This document shows positions 61,330 through 64,000 of a stretch of 64,000 bases of DNA, one piece after another. Origin of the DNA: Allomyces macrogynus ATCC 38327 (taxonomy: Eukaryota > Blastocladiomycota > Blastocladiomycetes > Blastocladiales > Blastocladiaceae); the NCBI GenBank assembly GCA_000151295.1, contig GG745339.1, positions 483,718 to 547,717 on the forward strand. Reading direction: 5' to 3'. The position numbers were made by a program, and so were the translations under genes. Positions within the stretch are counted from its first letter, which is position 1; every line of letters begins with the position of its first letter. The notes beneath the pieces were generated by a model that saw only the letters and a program-made list of their open reading frames with translations, searched no databases and had not been told where the DNA came from.

Positions 61330-62355
61330 ATGGGCAACGGTTTCTCAACGCAAGATATCCCGAACCTCGACGGCAAGACCTACCTCGTGACGGGCGCCAA
61401 CACGGGCATCGGGTACCAGACGGCGCTCTATCTCGCCAAGAACAAGGGCAAGGTGATCCTCGCCTGCCGGTCCGCCGAAAAAGCCAATGCCGCCATCAAC
61501 GCGATCCGCACCGAACTCAAGACGCTCGGCGCCGAGCACAACGCGCAACTCGACTTTATTGAACTCGATCTCGGGTCGCTCAAGCAGGTCGCGCAGGCGG
61601 CGCGCGCCGTCGTGGCCAAGGGCGAAAAAATTGACGTACTCGTCAACAATGCTGGGATCATGATGTGCCCGTACCGACTCACGCAGGACGGGCTCGAGTC
61701 GCAGTTTGGCACCAACCATATGGGCCATTTCGTGTTCACGATGCTCGTGCTGCCCGTCATCCCGAAAAAGACGGGTCGGATTGTCAACTTGTCTTCGCTC
61801 GCACATTTTTACCCGTATTCGTTTGGGCTCGGCACGCTCGAGCAGGTCTTTGTCGACCCGGCCGCCCCGAAGCCGGCCGAGGGGCAGAAGCACCCGTCAG
61901 AGGCCTGCTACACGCCTACCGCCAGCTACGGCCAGTCAAAGCTCTGCAACGTGCTGTTTACCAAGTACCTCGCGGCCAAACAGCCGCATTTGCGTGTCTA
62001 TGCGGTCCATCCGGGCTACGTGAACACGGAGCTGCAGCGCAACATCAAGGACGCGTACGGCGGGATCGTGGGCGTTGCTGCCAATGCCGTCTCGTCGATC
62101 GTTGCCAAGCGGCCCGTCGACGGCGCGCGCACGACGCTGGCGGCGGCCACGTCGCTATTGCTCGACCAGGACCCGCCAATGGCGCCGTCGGGTAGTTACT
62201 TTGTGCCCTATGGTAAAGTCACGGAGGCGTCGGCGTTTGCGAAGGATACGGCGCTCCAGCAACGACTCTGGGAGATGTCGGTCGAGATTGTGCGCAAGAC
62301 GTTGGGCGAGGAGACGGTCAAGGAGATTGAGCGGAATGTCGCGCAGACCGAGTGA
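61330..62355 (+). CDS. Short-chain dehydrogenase/reductase (retinol dehydrogenase-like), 341 aa
   Basis: A classical SDR that would oxidise or reduce a hydroxyl/keto group using NAD(P). Single exon from an ATG in a good context (ACCATGGGC). The cofactor motif TGANTGIG is at about residues 21-28, followed by ACRSAEKA, in which the Arg after the second strand favours NADP(H). LDLGSLKQV and NNAG (about 107-110) come next. The catalytic Ser lies in NLSSLAHFY, and YGQSK gives the catalytic Tyr and Lys. HPGYVNTEL is the usual PG motif. The layout resembles the retinol dehydrogenase/WWOX group. The N-terminus MGNGFSTQ fits N-myristoylation, so membrane association is possible. Substrate unknown. Confidence 0.9.
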   Translation: MGNGFSTQDIPNLDGKTYLVTGANTGIGYQTALYLAKNKGKVILACRSAEKANAAINAIRTELKTLGAEHNAQLDFIELDLGSLKQVAQAARAVVAKGEKIDVLVNNAGIMMCPYRLTQDGLESQFGTNHMGHFVFTMLVLPVIPKKTGRIVNLSSLAHFYPYSFGLGTLEQVFVDPAAPKPAEGQKHPSEACYTPTASYGQSKLCNVLFTKYLAAKQPHLRVYAVHPGYVNTELQRNIKDAYGGIVGVAANAVSSIVAKRPVDGARTTLAAATSLLLDQDPPMAPSGSYFVPYGKVTEASAFAKDTALQQRLWEMSVEIVRKTLGEETVKEIERNVAQTE

Positions 62356-63190
62356 GCGGGAAGCGCAATGAATCGTGTCACGTCGGCGTCATCGCGGCAC
62401 GTCGGCTCCATTGCGTTGCGTCGTTTGGGTCGCGTTGCGATGCCAGGATCGCGTTGGCGGGGCCTTGACGCGTCGCGGCCGCGGCCAGCGGGCCTGGCTG
62501 CTGGTGGGCGAGTCGGGGGTTGACGTTCTCGGCCAGGAGAGTTCAATCCACTGTGCATTCATACAATCCATGTTTTTTCCTCGGTGCAAGCTTGGTCGCT
62601 TCAACCAGAGCACGCCGCAATCGCGACGGAAGGTTGCCCCGGGGTGGGAATGCGGACTGCCCCCAGAGCCACGCCATGTGACGATTCCAGTTCAGCCGAA
62701 ATGAAGAGGAGCGAGCGGGGATGTGTGGTCACCAGATGGAGCTGCCACAGCTGTCGCCTTGGCTCGCCCGGCCGACCGCGACCGGAACCGACCACGAACG
62801 AACCAACGGCCCAACCAACCACCACCAAGTCGCGAGCGAGAAGCGGCCCGCACGACCACGACCACGGCCACGACGTTCGACCGGACCCGACTGCTGGCCG
62901 CTCACAACGAACGCCAGCACGCGCTCCAACTTGCCGCTGCCGAGCACGTGCCGCCTGGGCAACACACCGCCGCAAGTTCCAGTCTCGAACGACCAAGGAC
63001 CGCCGCTCGGCGACCCACCGGGTTCCTGTCGGTCCGGGCCTTGCGCCTTTCCCCAAGTCAAGGAACGCTCGCTCGCGGCGACTCGCGCTCTCTCAAGTGC
63101 CGTGCACTGCGCGGTGCGCACGCTCTCCATCAACTCGAGCCCAAGCTCCATCTACCTCGATCCCCTACGCCCGACGTCTTTCGACCCACC
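62356..63190. other. Gene-free stretch
   Basis: About 0.8 kb between the dehydrogenase and the next F-box gene. No recognisable coding signal; short GC-rich frames on both strands only. Confidence 0.4.
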
Positions 63191-64000
63191 ATGGGCTCGC
63201 GGTCGAACAAGCGCCACGGCAACGGCATCGGCCGCGGCAAGGCCAACGGCAAGACGCGCACCGGCAGCAGCTCGGGCGCCGCGTCCGGCCGCGGGTCGCG
63301 TGCGTCGAGCAAGACGCGGAAGCCTGAGGACGAGCTCGACGGGTATAGCCCGACCAGTCCGGCGCCGCTGACGCTCGTTCGCCTGCCCTACGACGTGCTC
63401 GAAGATATCCTGCGGTTTGTCTCGGCGCCGCTGCCGCTCGCCCTGTCGTGCCGCGTCACGCTCGAACTCGTCTTCTCCTCGCCGCGCCTGTGGCTGTCAC
63501 CGACGCCGCACGACGTGGCCGTGTTCCCCGGGTCGGCTGTGTTTTGGCAGTTGCCGCCGGGCGAACCCTGGCCGGGGATTCAGACCGCTCCCGATGTCTG
63601 CCCGCCCGCGCCCGGGTCGACCGCGGCGGCGGCAGCCGCATCCTTGTGTGATCCGGCGATGACGGGGAGCCAAAATGATACGAATGATGCGGGCAACGAC
63701 GGTACGCAACCAAACGACACGGTTTCCGTGCTGCTCCCCGCGTCCATGGCTGCAAGACGGTCGCGACGCGGGTCCAAGCGACAACGTACCAATACCGCTG
63801 CACTGACCGCCGCGCAAGTCGCGACCCAGCCGACTGCGACGGCCCAGCGGCGGCAACGCATGCGCGACGCGATGCTCGCGGGCGCGCGCACGACGCTCGA
63901 TCTCGGCCGGTTCGACCGCGCCACCTACCTCGCCGTGCTACGGCTCGCGCGCGCTTCTTTTCTCCGCGCGTCGTGCACATTGCCCTGCCGGACTACGAAT
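63191..64000 (+). CDS. F-box-like protein, N-terminal part (cut by the window end)
   Basis: An ATG at 63191 (ACCATGGGC) opens a frame that stays open for 270 codons to the window edge. The first 55 residues are basic and Gly/Ser-rich (SNKRHGNGIGRGKANGKTR). An F-box-like block follows (LTLVRLPYDVLEDILRFVSA, PLALSCRVTLELVFSSPRLW). The next region is Ala/Asn-rich and disordered. Near the end LDLGRFDRATYLAVLRLAR may begin a leucine-rich part. In the last 40 bp another frame reads RVVHIALPDYE, so an intron or frame change may lie at the edge. It would be a substrate adaptor for an SCF ubiquitin ligase if the F-box is real. Confidence 0.6.
   Translation, partial: MGSRSNKRHGNGIGRGKANGKTRTGSSSGAASGRGSRASSKTRKPEDELDGYSPTSPAPLTLVRLPYDVLEDILRFVSAPLPLALSCRVTLELVFSSPRLWLSPTPHDVAVFPGSAVFWQLPPGEPWPGIQTAPDVCPPAPGSTAAAAAASLCDPAMTGSQNDTNDAGNDGTQPNDTVSVLLPASMAARRSRRGSKRQRTNTAALTAAQVATQPTATAQRRQRMRDAMLAGARTTLDLGRFDRATYLAVLRLARASFLRASCTLPCRTTN

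Overview
The window looks like a GC-rich nuclear contig from a fungus, most likely an early-diverging zoosporic one (Blastocladiomycota such as Allomyces or Catenaria). That lineage call is inference from gene content and style. Evidence for a fungus: a fungal-type Rtt109 histone acetyltransferase, a TGY (Hog1-class) MAP kinase, Atg5, O-acetylhomoserine sulfhydrylase and Vma21. Genes lie on both strands, close together, often head-to-head or tail-to-tail. Introns are short (41-202 nt), mostly GT..AG, often with a CTAAC branch site. Two clear GC..AG introns occur.

Layout. 0-9.9 kb: partial RTT109, a tiny twin-cysteine protein, three frame-broken leucine-rich-repeat (LRR) gene relics in tandem, NAR1 (cytosolic Fe-S assembly) and mitochondrial ribosomal protein uS10m. 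10.3-20.9 kb: a large inverted repeat with two 4,591-bp arms that agree in every stretch compared, around a 1,427-bp spacer. Each arm carries one ABHD12-like serine hydrolase gene, one tRNA-Trp gene, a 4 x 15-bp tandem repeat and the decayed end of another gene. 21.4-30.7 kb: a small mitochondrially targeted protein, a coiled-coil/polyQ protein, MED22, a FIST-domain protein and an F-box/LRR gene with one in-frame TGA. 31.9-37.8 kb: a tandem family of acyl-CoA synthetase-like (adenylate-forming) genes, with one pseudogene, one intact seven-exon gene and one short relic.

38.1-50.0 kb: AVL9, a Hog1-type MAPK, heat-shock-factor-binding protein, CDK11 and a long protein kinase with an insert between HRD and DFG. 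51.3-64 kb: a coiled-coil protein, VMA21 and ATG5 sharing a 164-bp divergent promoter, an unknown membrane-anchored protein, a Ser/Ala-rich protein, MET17 with a possible spliced C-terminal extension, a short-chain dehydrogenase, and the start of another F-box protein.

Most of the window is ordinary housekeeping and signalling. The unusual parts are the inverted repeat, the two decaying tandem families, the stop-codon-overlapping splice donor in MET17, and the single nonsense codon in the F-box/LRR gene. Exon structures were worked out by hand from splice signals, frame continuity and recalled family conservation. They were not aligned by software or checked against RNA.
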